From NCBI GenBank assembly GCA_947623975.1, contig CANQHY010000003.1, forward strand, positions 1 through 30,506: 30,506 nucleotides of DNA, given 5' to 3'. The position numbers and the translations under genes were made by a program. This stretch comes from an uncultured Bacilli bacterium. Its GTDB lineage: Bacteria > Bacillota_I > Bacilli_A > RF39 > UBA660. Below the pieces are notes generated by a model. That model worked only from the letters and a program-made list of their open reading frames with translations. It did no database searches and was not told the DNA's origin. Of the stretch, positions 1-7,813 are shown piece after piece. The stretch's first letter is position 1. Every line of letters starts with the position of its first letter.

Positions 1-791
1 AGTTCCTTTATGGATTTTTCTGGAGTAGGCAGTGTTTCAGGCATATTACCACCAAGTTCTTCAATTGCTTTTCTAACCGTTTTTCCTACATTATAATGAG
101 TTATACAAGCATCATCTTCATTATCTATATTGTCCTTTTTTAATTTAGCTTCAGTTTGAGTAATTCGGAATAAATTTGCACCTAATTCTTCACTCCCCAT
201 ATAATCAAGAATGTCTTCATTTTCTTTTATATTTTTACGTTTTGCTATTTGTTTTGCTGTTTCCCCGTTATAAAGCCCTTTATATCCATAATTATTGAAT
301 TTACCAAAATTTTCTACCCCTGCTTCTTTGGCAGTTTTAAATAGATATTTATTTTTGTTGTTAACTAGAATTCTAGTATATAATCTTTTTTCATCTTCTG
401 ATAATTTTGAATATTCTAACTCATTAATTTCTTGCTTTCTTGTTTGAATTGCAAAATAAGTCTGACCTAAAGCTACTGATCTTTTTCTAGGATTTGCATT
501 TTGAACTATTAAATAACAAGCATATCTTGATAAATGATAATCTATGACATATTGAATATTGCCGTTTCCGCCTACTATCGGTTTCCTGAACTCAGGAAAG
601 TGATCATTAACACTGTTATTACTAGTTTCACAAGCAACCATTGCACGTTTAATAACTTTATGAAAATTTTCCCATTTACTATATTCTAACAAGGGCATCA
701 ATTCTCGTGCTTCCCAATATTCATTTCCAAACTCATTAATGTGTTTGATATCATTAAAAGTTTTTTCGGTATATTTTTCTAAAGTATCCAT
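1..791 (-). CDS. dinD: DNA damage-inducible protein D (DinD), 3' end cut by window edge
   Basis: The minus-strand frame is open from ATG at 791 to the window edge (263 codons), so the C-terminus is missing. The N-terminus reads MDTLEKYTEKTFNDIKHINE, followed by the BRO-N-like pattern GNEYWEARELMPLLEYSKW and, further on, YVIDYHLSRYACYLIVQNA, all typical of DinD. In E. coli DinD is an SOS-induced protein that acts on RecA filaments; that role is known for the family and is not shown here. The start is fixed by AGGAGG at 798-803, six bases upstream; the ATG at 795 is in another frame. DinD is often found on mobile or variable chromosome segments. No clear LexA box of the Bacillus type was found directly upstream. 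Confidence 0.88.
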   Translation of the reverse strand, partial: MDTLEKYTEKTFNDIKHINEFGNEYWEARELMPLLEYSKWENFHKVIKRAMVACETSNNSVNDHFPEFRKPIVGGNGNIQYVIDYHLSRYACYLIVQNANPRKRSVALGQTYFAIQTRKQEINELEYSKLSEDEKRLYTRILVNNKNKYLFKTAKEAGVENFGKFNNYGYKGLYNGETAKQIAKRKNIKENEDILDYMGSEELGANLFRITQTEAKLKKDNIDNEDDACITHYNVGKTVRKAIEELGGNMPETLPTPEKSIKE

Positions 792-847
792 CCATTGCCT
801 CCTTAAAATGATTATAATTTAAAAATTTTTTAGTTGTAGTCAAGTTC

Positions 848-856
848 ATCATAACA
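848..856 (-). promoter_or_regulatory. Possible extended -10 promoter of dinD
   Basis: The minus strand reads TGTTATGAT, an extended -10 (TGn plus a near-consensus hexamer), 57 bases upstream of the dinD ATG. There is no good -35, which extended -10 promoters can tolerate. It is inferred from sequence only. Confidence 0.3.
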
Positions 857-960
857 GACAAATACAAATATTTTATATAATATTCAATATTTTTCATCTG
901 CATTTATTATATCAAAAATTATATAATTAATCACTACCATCATATTAATTTTTAAGCGAT

Positions 961-995
961 ATCTAGTTAAATTTAACTAGATGATATTTTTTTTT
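961..995 (+). repeat. Perfect 22-bp palindrome followed by a T run
   Basis: Bases 961-982 form a perfect inverted repeat (arm ATCTAGTTAAA), and 987-995 is a run of nine T. In RNA from the plus strand this has the shape of an AT-only rho-independent terminator, but no plus-strand gene precedes it. As DNA it could be a dimeric operator. Confidence 0.55.
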
Positions 996-1101
996 AAACA
1001 TATGTTTTTTTACAGAGTTAATACCTCTTTATACTTTCCAGGCAGCTGCATTATAATCTTTTGTAAACTAGATAAATTATTTTTAACAAACTTTACTTAT
1101 A

Positions 1102-1136
1102 AATAAAAAAGATTAAATTTTATTCACTTTTAATCT
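1102..1136 (-). terminator. Rho-independent terminator after spoVIF
   Basis: On the minus strand AGATTAAA (1129-1136) pairs with TTTAATCT (1110-1117), followed by a T-rich tail (1102-1109). It lies 25 bases past the spoVIF stop. The stem is weak because it is AT-only. Confidence 0.55.
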
Positions 1137-1161
1137 CTTATATTAATTTAATATTAATTTT

Positions 1162-1401
1162 TTATAACATATTATTTAAGTCTTTAGGAACGTTATCCTT
1201 AACTATTGCTTCAACTATTTTCTTCTTCTTTTCAGGGCTTACCTCTCTACCAGTTAAATTAGAAATATCGTCCACCAATTCACTAAGTACCTTTTCATCT
1301 TTCATGTTAGTATTTTGTAATTTTGAAGCTAAAGAAAGTATAGTATCTTTGTCGACATTAGTCTTATTCTCTACTTTCTTAAAAAAGGAATCTCCAAACA
1401 T
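1162..1401 (-). CDS. spoVIF: Stage VI sporulation protein F (SpoVIF family)
   Basis: This 79-residue protein begins MFGDSFFKKVENKTNVDKDT and carries LASKLQNTNMKDEKVLSELV and IVKDNVPKDLN, the pattern of the small SpoVIF family (YjcC of B. subtilis, about 87 residues), which is made in the mother cell and needed for late coat assembly and spore resistance. The start has AGGAGG seven bases upstream. It follows a small coiled-coil gene by 46 bases; that gap holds a sigma-E/K-like -10, so it may be transcribed separately from der. Family assignment is from sequence pattern; the role is from the family. Confidence 0.82.
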   Translation of the reverse strand: MFGDSFFKKVENKTNVDKDTILSLASKLQNTNMKDEKVLSELVDDISNLTGREVSPEKKKKIVEAIVKDNVPKDLNNML

Positions 1402-1419
1402 AAAAACCTCCTACATAAT

Positions 1420-1445
1420 TATATGTAAAAGGTTATATTTTGGTT
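1420..1445 (-). promoter_or_regulatory. Possible mother-cell (sigma-E/K type) promoter of spoVIF
   Basis: The minus strand has CATATAATTA in the gap before spoVIF, close to the sigma-E -10 CATACAAT and one mismatch from the sigma-K -10 CATAnnnTA, with an AC 17 bases upstream as in sigma-K -35 elements. The position suits a sporulation gene. The match is imperfect, so confidence is modest. Confidence 0.35.
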
Positions 1446-1447
1446 TG

Positions 1448-1642
1448 TCATTCTCCTATTTTTTTTCTACATTTCTCTATTTTACGTCTTAACTCTTCTG
1501 CTTTTTGTAGATATGTTTCATTAGACATAAGTTTTTGTTGAAACCTTTGGTCTAACATATCTTTTGCCTTTAGTAATCCTTCCAATTCCTTATTTGGATC
1601 GACACTAGTTTTATTAGAATTACCAAATAAATTAAAAATCAT
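1448..1642 (-). CDS. Small charged coiled-coil protein of unknown function
   Basis: This 64-residue protein starts MIFNLFGNSNKTS and then becomes a continuous charged helix (LLKAKDMLDQRFQQ to ELRRKIEKCRKKIGE). The start at 1642 is chosen because an AGGAG lies eight bases upstream and the der stop codon ends two bases before it (TAA at 1644-1646), indicating translational coupling with der. A longer frame back to 1675 would run into der without its own ribosome binding site. No membrane segment or signal peptide is visible. The C-terminal half loosely resembles SHOCT-type short helical domains, but the match is not good enough to name it. Confidence 0.6.
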   Translation of the reverse strand: MIFNLFGNSNKTSVDPNKELEGLLKAKDMLDQRFQQKLMSNETYLQKAEELRRKIEKCRKKIGE

Positions 1643-1643
1643 A

Positions 1644-2948
1644 TTACTCACTCCTATTCTTAAATTGTAATACAATAGGTGTTCCCTCTAATTCAAAATT
1701 TTCTCTTAATTTGTTTTCCAAATATCTTTGATAAGAAAAGTGAACCAATCCTTTATTATTAACATGAAAAGTAAATTTTGGTGGTTTTACACCCGACTGG
1801 TTAGTAAAATAAATTTTAAGGCGCTTTCCTTTATAAGAAGGAGGTATATTTAGCATATAAGCATCGTTTATAACATCATTTAAAACATTAGTACTTATTT
1901 CCCTTTTTATATTTTCACTAACCTTTAATACTTCTGGCATAATTGTATGAATTCTCTTTTTGGTCAAAGCAGACGTAAATACGACAGGTGCATAACTTAA
2001 AAACTGAAATTCATTTCTTATTTTTTTAATATATTCTTTTATATTAGGATCACTTACTTTATCCCATTTGTTTACAACAATAATAAGACCTTTTCCCTTC
2101 TCTAAAATATAACCTGCAATATGTTTATCATGTTCAATAATACCCTCTTCAGCATTTATTACTAAAAGGCAAATATCACTTCTATCAATAGCTTTCATAC
2201 TACGCATATAACTATATTTTTCGATATTTTCGTAAATCTTACCTTTTTTTCTCATACCAGCAGTATCGATAATTACAAACTCTTCATCATTATATTTAAG
2301 TACAGTATCAACAGCATCCCTAGTTGTACCGGCAACATCACTTACTATCACTCTTTCTTCATTAAGAAGGGCATTAATCAAGCTACTCTTACCAACATTT
2401 GGTCTACCAATAACCGAAAATTTTAATCTATTATCTTCTTTAAAATAATCTTTTTTAGGGAAATGTTTAACAATTTCATCTAACAGTTCAAAGAACCCTA
2501 TGCCATGCTCTCCACTAACTGGAAGATATGTATCAAAACCAAGTTCATAAAAATCATAAATATTTTCTTGCGTTTTTTTATTATCAACCTTGTTAATTAC
2601 TACTATAACAGGCTTACCACTACTTCTTAACATATCTCTTACTAGAAGATCATTACTAGTAATAGACTCTTTACCATCGACAATAAAAAGTATTACATCA
2701 GCTTCATCAATAGCAATCATAGCTTGAATCTTAATATTATCGTTAAAACTTTCATTTGAAGCATCAATACCACCAGTATCGATTACATTAAATTTATAGT
2801 CACGATAACTAGCTTCGCTATAAATTCTATCACGAGTAACACCAGGAGTATCTTCAATAATAGAAATCTTCTCTCCAACTATTTTATTAAATATCGTGCT
2901 TTTACCAACATTAGGTCTTCCTACTAATGCTACTGTAGGTAATTTCAT
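1644..2948 (-). CDS. der: Ribosome biogenesis GTPase Der (EngA)
   Basis: Der is an essential double-GTPase that acts in assembly of the 50S subunit. The 434-residue protein has two complete G domains: the first with GRPNVGKS at 10-17, DTGG at 57-60 and NKVD at 119-122; the second with GRPNVGKS at 181-188, DTAG near 228 and NKWD at 293-296. A KH-like domain occupies roughly 350-430 (IPPSYKGKRLKIYFTNQSG). Length and order match the family. An extended -10 promoter lies just upstream, with GAGGTGG before the ATG. The small coiled-coil gene follows directly. Confidence 0.97.
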   Translation of the reverse strand: MKLPTVALVGRPNVGKSTIFNKIVGEKISIIEDTPGVTRDRIYSEASYRDYKFNVIDTGGIDASNESFNDNIKIQAMIAIDEADVILFIVDGKESITSNDLLVRDMLRSSGKPVIVVINKVDNKKTQENIYDFYELGFDTYLPVSGEHGIGFFELLDEIVKHFPKKDYFKEDNRLKFSVIGRPNVGKSSLINALLNEERVIVSDVAGTTRDAVDTVLKYNDEEFVIIDTAGMRKKGKIYENIEKYSYMRSMKAIDRSDICLLVINAEEGIIEHDKHIAGYILEKGKGLIIVVNKWDKVSDPNIKEYIKKIRNEFQFLSYAPVVFTSALTKKRIHTIMPEVLKVSENIKREISTNVLNDVINDAYMLNIPPSYKGKRLKIYFTNQSGVKPPKFTFHVNNKGLVHFSYQRYLENKLRENFELEGTPIVLQFKNRSE

Positions 2949-2970
2949 ATTACCACCTCAATTCCCCTAT

Positions 2971-2999
2971 ATTATAACAGAGAAATTAAAAATTAAAAA
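2971..2999 (-). promoter_or_regulatory. Extended -10 promoter of der
   Basis: On the minus strand TGTTATAAT (hexamer at 2971-2976) is a consensus extended -10. A weak TTTTTA lies 17 bases upstream at 2994-2999. It is 23 bases before the der start. Confidence 0.6.
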
Positions 3000-3001
3000 G
3001 A

Positions 3002-3454
3002 CTATATATACGAAATATCTGCTAGTCTCTCATCGATAGAAATATCAAAAAATTCCAATAGACGATTCACATCGTCATTTTCAATACTACTTGCCCTTAT
3101 ATAATAATTATTATCAAAACATTTAATATTTTTATAATCTTTTATTAAAAAGTAATCATCAAATCTTAAATAAACCTCATCAGTATCATGTTCAACTATT
3201 TTTAAATCAATCGTCTTATATATGAAATCATCATCATCTTTTTTATTAAATCGTAATAAAGTACCTATATTACAAATCTTATATATATCAACCTCATAAA
3301 AACCAAATATATTAACTGCATATTTCTTTTTAATATTAATTAATATTTTTTTTAAATAATCATAAAGTGATTGTTCATCACTATTATTAAAATCTAAATA
3401 TTTATTATTAACATATATATCAAAATTATCATCATCAATAACAGAAAATTTCAT
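3002..3454 (-). CDS. Unknown acidic cytoplasmic protein
   Basis: This is a 150-residue protein not recognised from its sequence. It is rich in Asp, Asn, Tyr and Ile, with no signal peptide or membrane segment; a run of four Asp lies mid-protein (NKKDDDDFIY). The start at ATG 3454 is preferred because AGGTGA lies about six bases upstream; a GTG at 3463 would add three residues. It is 53 bases upstream of der in the same orientation, but der has its own promoter in the gap. The N-terminus (MKFSVIDDDNFDIYV) is faintly like an adaptor such as MecA, but this is not supported further. Confidence 0.6.
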   Translation of the reverse strand: MKFSVIDDDNFDIYVNNKYLDFNNSDEQSLYDYLKKILINIKKKYAVNIFGFYEVDIYKICNIGTLLRFNKKDDDDFIYKTIDLKIVEHDTDEVYLRFDDYFLIKDYKNIKCFDNNYYIRASSIENDDVNRLLEFFDISIDERLADISYI

Positions 3455-3619
3455 ATAAATCACCTAATGTATAATATGATTAATTTATATTTAGGTAAGA
3501 TGATTAATACTAAAAAAATAAATTTACCTTTTAAAAGGCTTTATAGCTATTCATTTTTCTATTTTAGTTAATTTTCTTTATTACTATAAAAAGATAGTTT
3601 TAAATTAGTATATTTATCT

Positions 3620-3648
3620 AAAAAAGCTACCAACAATACATTGGTAGC
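3620..3648 (-). terminator. Rho-independent terminator of the fibre operon
   Basis: On the minus strand GCTACCAA and TTGGTAGC form an 8-bp stem with a 7-base loop, followed by six T (3620-3625). It lies 23 bases beyond the DUF5305 gene stop and closes the operon running from about 8.4 kb. Confidence 0.85.
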
Positions 3649-3670
3649 CTAAAAACTAAATATTATTAAA

Positions 3671-4717
3671 TTAGTATTTTTTATCAGTTATTTTGTACTT
3701 ATATACATGACTTCCATCAATAACCATAAATGTTGAAGATTTTTGATTGTAATCCTCATAGAAAAGTATTGGAACTTCAAGATTATCTCTAGCATCTAAC
3801 AACTCATCGAAACTATTAACAATTATTTCACTACGATAATTCTTTTGATCTTTAATCTCTTTCGTTTCTACAATTAATCTATCATATTCTCTCAAGATTT
3901 TATTTTTAATTCTTGTATACTCAGATTCACCTTGTCTTCTCTTATACAAATAAGATACAACTTTTACTATCAAAATAAGTGATACAATAGCTAATATTAT
4001 TCCAATAGCTAAATAAATGTAATTAATAGGATTAAAATTACTATATTGTTGTATTTGCCAACGTTCATTAATACCATTAGAATCAAACATTATTTCCAAA
4101 GTCTGTTCAGATAGCGGTATTGAAACGGTCATATCATGTTCTGAATTAAATTCCGAATCATTAATTCCTTCTGAATTTCCATCAGCTTCTATGTGCATTT
4201 TTACAATCAATTTACTACTAACACTTAAAGAATAATTTTGTTTATAACTATTTACCTTAGCATTATAATCATCATACTTAATATTTATAGACTCATTTAT
4301 AGCTGCATTTAACTTTTCGCTACCGACAACCTCTTCCTTAATTGGAATATCTTCAAGGTACAATACAGCATTCTCATTACCACGCTCAGTAATAATAAGC
4401 TGTGCATCAATTCTATATTTATAGTTAAGATTTGACTCACGACTACTATTTAAATTATAGTTAAAATCTATCTTAATATAATCAATAAGACTTGCTACAT
4501 ATGACATTCCCTTTTCCAAATACGGAGTCTGATAGTAATCATTTTCTTTTAAATAAACCCTATAATCGGCATCGCCCTGCTCGCTAAAACTAACACTCTT
4601 CTGTTCCCTACTCGAAATACCAAAATAGATGAACACAAGGCATAAAAGTGCTACGAAAACTATAAGAAAAAATTGTGCTAATAATTTTAAATTCTTATTT
4701 TCCTCAACATTTCTCAT
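3671..4717 (-). CDS. DUF5305-type membrane protein of the SipW/TasA operon
   Basis: This 348-residue protein has an N-terminal membrane segment (about 13-34, LAQFFLIVFVALLCLVFIYF), an extracytoplasmic region of about 190 residues rich in beta-strand pattern, a second membrane segment near 232-256 (YIYLAIGIILAIVSLILIVK) and a cytoplasmic tail of about 90 residues. This layout and its position next to a SipW-type peptidase match DUF5305 proteins, which often accompany S26B peptidases; their function is not established. The start has AGGAGG eight bases upstream. It is 16 bases after sipW and is the last gene before the terminator. A role in display or anchoring of the camelysin-like fibres is inference. 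Confidence 0.7.
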   Translation of the reverse strand: MRNVEENKNLKLLAQFFLIVFVALLCLVFIYFGISSREQKSVSFSEQGDADYRVYLKENDYYQTPYLEKGMSYVASLIDYIKIDFNYNLNSSRESNLNYKYRIDAQLIITERGNENAVLYLEDIPIKEEVVGSEKLNAAINESINIKYDDYNAKVNSYKQNYSLSVSSKLIVKMHIEADGNSEGINDSEFNSEHDMTVSIPLSEQTLEIMFDSNGINERWQIQQYSNFNPINYIYLAIGIILAIVSLILIVKVVSYLYKRRQGESEYTRIKNKILREYDRLIVETKEIKDQKNYRSEIIVNSFDELLDARDNLEVPILFYEDYNQKSSTFMVIDGSHVYKYKITDKKY

Positions 4718-4733
4718 AAATTCAACCTCCTAT

Positions 4734-5885
4734 TTATCCATTAACAAATTCATTTATCCATACTGTAGGCCATCCAATTAATATTATCTTGAATTGTACC
4801 TTTCCTATTATATCTTCCTCATAGATAGGATAAGCATCTTCTGCATTATTAGCATCACCCTTGGTACTAAAAACGTATTTATTATTATCATTAACAATTT
4901 TAGTAATTCTATGAACTATTACTCGATCGTTTTTCTCATAAACCAATACGTCGCCCACTTTTAAACTACCATAATTATCTGTCTTTTTTACTATAACAAC
5001 ATCACCTTTATCGATATTAGGAGACATTGATCCTGAACCAATACTAAGTGCATAGTACTTAAATAATCCAGACGTCAAATAAACTACTACCAATAAAAAC
5101 GCTAATGTTAATCCATACCAAACAATAGAATATTTACTTTTCCTACGCTCTTCATTAACAGATCTTTTTTTGGGTTTTCTCGCAAACACATACAATATCA
5201 TACATGGTAGAAATAATCTTAATATTATATCAATATAAACATTTAGATCAGGTATTATTGGTATAATATAGTATGGTATTTTCATTAATAATAGATATAA
5301 TATTGTAGATTTATATCCAACTTTAATAGATAAGTAAGTCATCAAAACATTTTCAGCAATTAAAGGGATTAAGCTCACTTCGATAAATTTAACTAAATCG
5401 GCATTTTCCCCTAAATCATACATAAATAATACACTATTAACATCTATTAATATAAACAAAATTGCTGATAATATAATTAAGAATTTTTTTTCTTGACCTT
5501 TTATATTTATTTCATAACGCAACATTTCTTTAGAAATTTGGTAAAATATCACAGGCCCAATATTCCTTATTATGTTAATCAATCTTAAGCTGTATCCACT
5601 AAGGACGAATCCCGAAAAGATACCTACAATATAAATAAATAAATAGTAGCTTATCACAAATATGATAATCGTTAAAAGATTATCATTTCGATTAAGAAAA
5701 TTATCTTTCTCAACACCAAGTAATAATGCTACTAAAAAAAACATAAATATTAGCACTATAGAAATAGTTAATTCATTAAAATTCTTTAAAGCAAATATAT
5801 TGAAAAGAGAAGCCATTAGCAAAAAAGCTTCAACAAATAATATTTTAATTTCACTTTTTTTCACATTCTTCACCCTTTTCAACAT
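4734..5885 (-). CDS. sipW: SipW-type signal peptidase I with long N-terminal membrane domain
   Basis: The C-terminal third is an S26B peptidase: SGSMSP with nucleophile Ser286, VIVHRI with His325 in place of the Lys of ordinary signal peptidases, and a STKGDANNAED box at 340-350. This Ser-His type (SipW/ER type) processes TasA and camelysin precursors, which fits the four such genes directly upstream. Unusually, residues 1 to about 240 form an extra polytopic membrane domain; SipW proteins are normally about 190 residues. The ATG at 5885 has no ribosome binding site, but a TATAAT lies 11 bases upstream, so a nearly leaderless start is possible. Alternatives are TTG 5882, or GTG 5864, which has AGGGTG before it. 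Confidence 0.88.
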   Translation of the reverse strand: MLKRVKNVKKSEIKILFVEAFLLMASLFNIFALKNFNELTISIVLIFMFFLVALLLGVEKDNFLNRNDNLLTIIIFVISYYLFIYIVGIFSGFVLSGYSLRLINIIRNIGPVIFYQISKEMLRYEINIKGQEKKFLIILSAILFILIDVNSVLFMYDLGENADLVKFIEVSLIPLIAENVLMTYLSIKVGYKSTILYLLLMKIPYYIIPIIPDLNVYIDIILRLFLPCMILYVFARKPKKRSVNEERRKSKYSIVWYGLTLAFLLVVVYLTSGLFKYYALSIGSGSMSPNIDKGDVVIVKKTDNYGSLKVGDVLVYEKNDRVIVHRITKIVNDNNKYVFSTKGDANNAEDAYPIYEEDIIGKVQFKIILIGWPTVWINEFVNG

Positions 5886-5904
5886 TTTGTATTAGATTAT
5901 AGCG

Positions 5905-5932
5905 CAGTATCCTAGTTTATCCTAGGATACTG
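5905..5932. repeat. Strong hairpin between last camelysin gene and sipW
   Basis: Arms CAGTATCCTAG (5905-5915) and CTAGGATACTG (5922-5932) pair perfectly over 11 bp with a 6-base loop. The hairpin begins one base after the camelysin stop codon on the minus strand. No T run follows, so it is not an ordinary terminator. It may stabilise the upstream mRNA or mark a processing site. Confidence 0.8.
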
Positions 5933-5933
5933 A

Positions 5934-6521
5934 CTACAATTGTGAATATGTAATTGTTATCTTCAAATCACTGATAGTGACATCAGAATTAACAAAATTA
6001 TTCATAACTAAATTTTTACCATCATAAGATACAGTAAGAATCAATTCTTGTGTTTTTCCAGATTCCAGCAAATCACCGATATTTACAGTCTTACCATTTT
6101 TATACTTTAAGTTATAAACGATACTGTTACATACATTAATAGCATCACTATTAGCGCTAGAACCACTACCAATGCAACTTGGTTGTGAAACATTTATATT
6201 GCTAATTTTAGCATCGTATTCACCATCGTTAATTACCTTAAAGCTGTAAGCTATACTATCATCAGGATTTTTTAGACTTATTGAGAAATTACTTATAGTG
6301 GTAAAACTAAAATTAGGTGGAAAAACCTCTTGGGCATAACCAGACTTTACTGCGTTTTCCAAATTCTCTATATGTACATCCCAACTAGGTTTTGAAACAT
6401 CTTTTACGCCATTAATCATAAGTGCCGAGCTTAAGGATAAGGCAGCAAATCCGAATAATAGAAAACTTATTGCTATGAACAAGAATCCTATTATCATCAA
6501 TCTCTTGTTTCTTCTTGCCAT
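5934..6521 (-). CDS. Camelysin/TasA-like secreted fibre protein (paralogue 4)
   Basis: This 195-residue protein has a positively charged N-terminus and one hydrophobic stretch (LMIIGFLFIAISFLLFGFAA), as in SipW-dependent precursors, followed by a beta-rich domain. It shares with its three upstream neighbours the block NDGEYDAKISNI, a cysteine pair with 14 residues between (CIGSGSSANSDAINVC) and a C-terminal strand ITITYSQL. In known systems such proteins are released by SipW and polymerise into TasA/camelysin fibres. It is the gene nearest sipW and is followed at once by a strong hairpin. The ATG is preceded by a GAAGGAAG site. Confidence 0.78.
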   Translation of the reverse strand: MARRNKRLMIIGFLFIAISFLLFGFAALSLSSALMINGVKDVSKPSWDVHIENLENAVKSGYAQEVFPPNFSFTTISNFSISLKNPDDSIAYSFKVINDGEYDAKISNINVSQPSCIGSGSSANSDAINVCNSIVYNLKYKNGKTVNIGDLLESGKTQELILTVSYDGKNLVMNNFVNSDVTISDLKITITYSQL

Positions 6522-6565
6522 AGATAGTTCTTCCTTCCCTTTTAAATTATTTCAACTTATTTTAA

Positions 6566-7177
6566 TTAGTCAGCTTGTCCGTAGTTAAAGCTAATAGTTA
6601 TTGAATCTGTTACTACATCATCTTCTGTTAAATCAGCAGCTGTTAGAGTTTTACCTTCATCAAAAGTAACTGTTAAAACTAAAGGACGAGATTGTTTACT
6701 ATCTAATGTATCATTTTGTGCTACTGCTTGACCAGCTTTTGTTGTATCAGTTGTATCATATTTAAGTTCATATTTAATTAAATCACATATTTTTTTAGTT
6801 TTAGCTGCATCACTATCAACAGTTGCACAAGTAACTTTACCAGCATTGTAAGTATTTAATATAGCATTAATCATACCAGTATTTTCTACTTTGAATTTAT
6901 ATTCAGCTTTATCACCAGGTTTAGTAAATTTTAAGTTAAATGTTATAGATGTGTCATCTAATACGGCAGCTGAAGCTTCTGTAGCACCAGTTAAAGTTTT
7001 AGTTAATTCTTTAAACTTTACATTCCAAACGTCACCGCCACTAGTACCAGTAACCGTAGCAGTTCCTGTAATACTTAATTCTGTAAACAATGCTGCAAAA
7101 CCAATTGATAATCCCATTACAGCTACAAATAAGGCTATTATAGCTATTACTTTTCCATTATTTTCTTTTCTTTCCAT
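6566..7177 (-). CDS. Camelysin/TasA-like secreted fibre protein (paralogue 3)
   Basis: The start at 7177 (MERKENNGKVIAI) is chosen over the upstream frame to 7210 because GGAGG lies ten bases before it and the longer form would overlap the preceding gene; this gives 203 residues. The hydrophobic segment IAIIALFVAVMGLSIGFAAL is followed by a Thr- and Ala-rich beta domain with VENTGMINA, a cysteine pair with 13 residues between (CATVDSDAAKTKKIC) and a C-terminal SITISFNYGQ strand. It is the most Thr/Ala-rich of the four and perhaps the major fibre subunit (inference). It lies in one operon with sipW. Confidence 0.8.
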   Translation of the reverse strand: MERKENNGKVIAIIALFVAVMGLSIGFAALFTELSITGTATVTGTSGGDVWNVKFKELTKTLTGATEASAAVLDDTSITFNLKFTKPGDKAEYKFKVENTGMINAILNTYNAGKVTCATVDSDAAKTKKICDLIKYELKYDTTDTTKAGQAVAQNDTLDSKQSRPLVLTVTFDEGKTLTAADLTEDDVVTDSITISFNYGQAD

Positions 7178-7196
7178 TTTTTTAATTCCTCCATTT

Positions 7197-7778
7197 TTAT
7201 TTTTGAACATATATTATAGTAATACCTAACCCGGTGATTTTAACATCGTTATTAGGTGTGTCACTAGAACTTGTATTTGCTTTATATTCAAGTTTTAAAG
7301 TGACATTTTCTTTTTGCCCTGCTAGTAACGTATCGCCAACAGCAACATTTCTTCCACTGGAAGTATAAGTAAATGTATAACTCAAATTAGCACACATCTT
7401 ACTCGCGTCAGCTTCTGGTGTTTCACCATAGCCACTGCATACCATCTTATCTTTTTGAATATTGGAAATTTTTGCATCTATCTTTCCAGTATTCTCAATA
7501 TCGAAGGTATAAGTGACAGAATCACCTGGCTCAGATAATGATACGCGATAATCACTTACTGCTGTTGCAGATAATTCAGGCATCTCATAACTTCTCGCTT
7601 CGCCTTGCAAGCTTTCAACGATTCGTCCAGTGAACTCTACTCCCCATTGGGTGTTAACATAAATGTTTCCACGCACCTTAAGTTGACTAGCAAGTGCTGA
7701 AAATCCTACTGACAAGCAAATAACTGCTACCGTCAGTGCCACAATGGCAATTATTTTACCATTAATTGTTCTTTTCAT
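7197..7778 (-). CDS. Camelysin/TasA-like secreted fibre protein (paralogue 2)
   Basis: This 193-residue protein has the SipW-type leader MKRTINGKIIAIVALTVAVI, with SVGFSALASQ at the likely cleavage region. The domain has TYTFDIENTGKIDAKISNI, a cysteine pair with 14 residues between (CSGYGETPEADASKMC), VGDTLLAGQKENVTLKLEY and a final ITIIYVQK strand. It shares all landmarks with its neighbours, so the four arose by duplication. The ribosome binding site is weak (AGAGAG eight bases upstream). Confidence 0.8.
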   Translation of the reverse strand: MKRTINGKIIAIVALTVAVICLSVGFSALASQLKVRGNIYVNTQWGVEFTGRIVESLQGEARSYEMPELSATAVSDYRVSLSEPGDSVTYTFDIENTGKIDAKISNIQKDKMVCSGYGETPEADASKMCANLSYTFTYTSSGRNVAVGDTLLAGQKENVTLKLEYKANTSSSDTPNNDVKITGLGITIIYVQK

Positions 7779-7813
7779 TATAAAAACTCTCTACTCTATA
7801 TTATTTCTCCTTT

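Larger units (their letters stand above)
804..1101. other. Gene-free spacer between dinD and spoVIF
   Basis: No gene was found in this roughly 300-base AT-rich stretch. It holds the likely dinD promoter near 850, a perfect 22-bp palindrome at 961-982 followed by nine T on the plus strand, and a second short palindrome AAACATATGTTT at 996-1007. It ends at the spoVIF terminator hairpin. Confidence 0.6.

Noticed and set aside
996..1007. AAACATATGTTT as a LexA box for dinD
   Set aside because: It resembles the Bacillus box core but lacks the outer G/C of GAAC and GTTC and lies about 200 bases upstream of dinD.
1304..1492. Plus-strand ORF over spoVIF and its promoter
   Set aside because: It lies antisense to a recognised sporulation gene and has no ribosome binding site or recognisable protein pattern.
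6891..7229. Plus-strand 112-residue ORF
   Set aside because: It is antisense to the Thr/Ala-rich camelysin paralogue 3; its Val/Ala/Pro bias is the complement of that composition.
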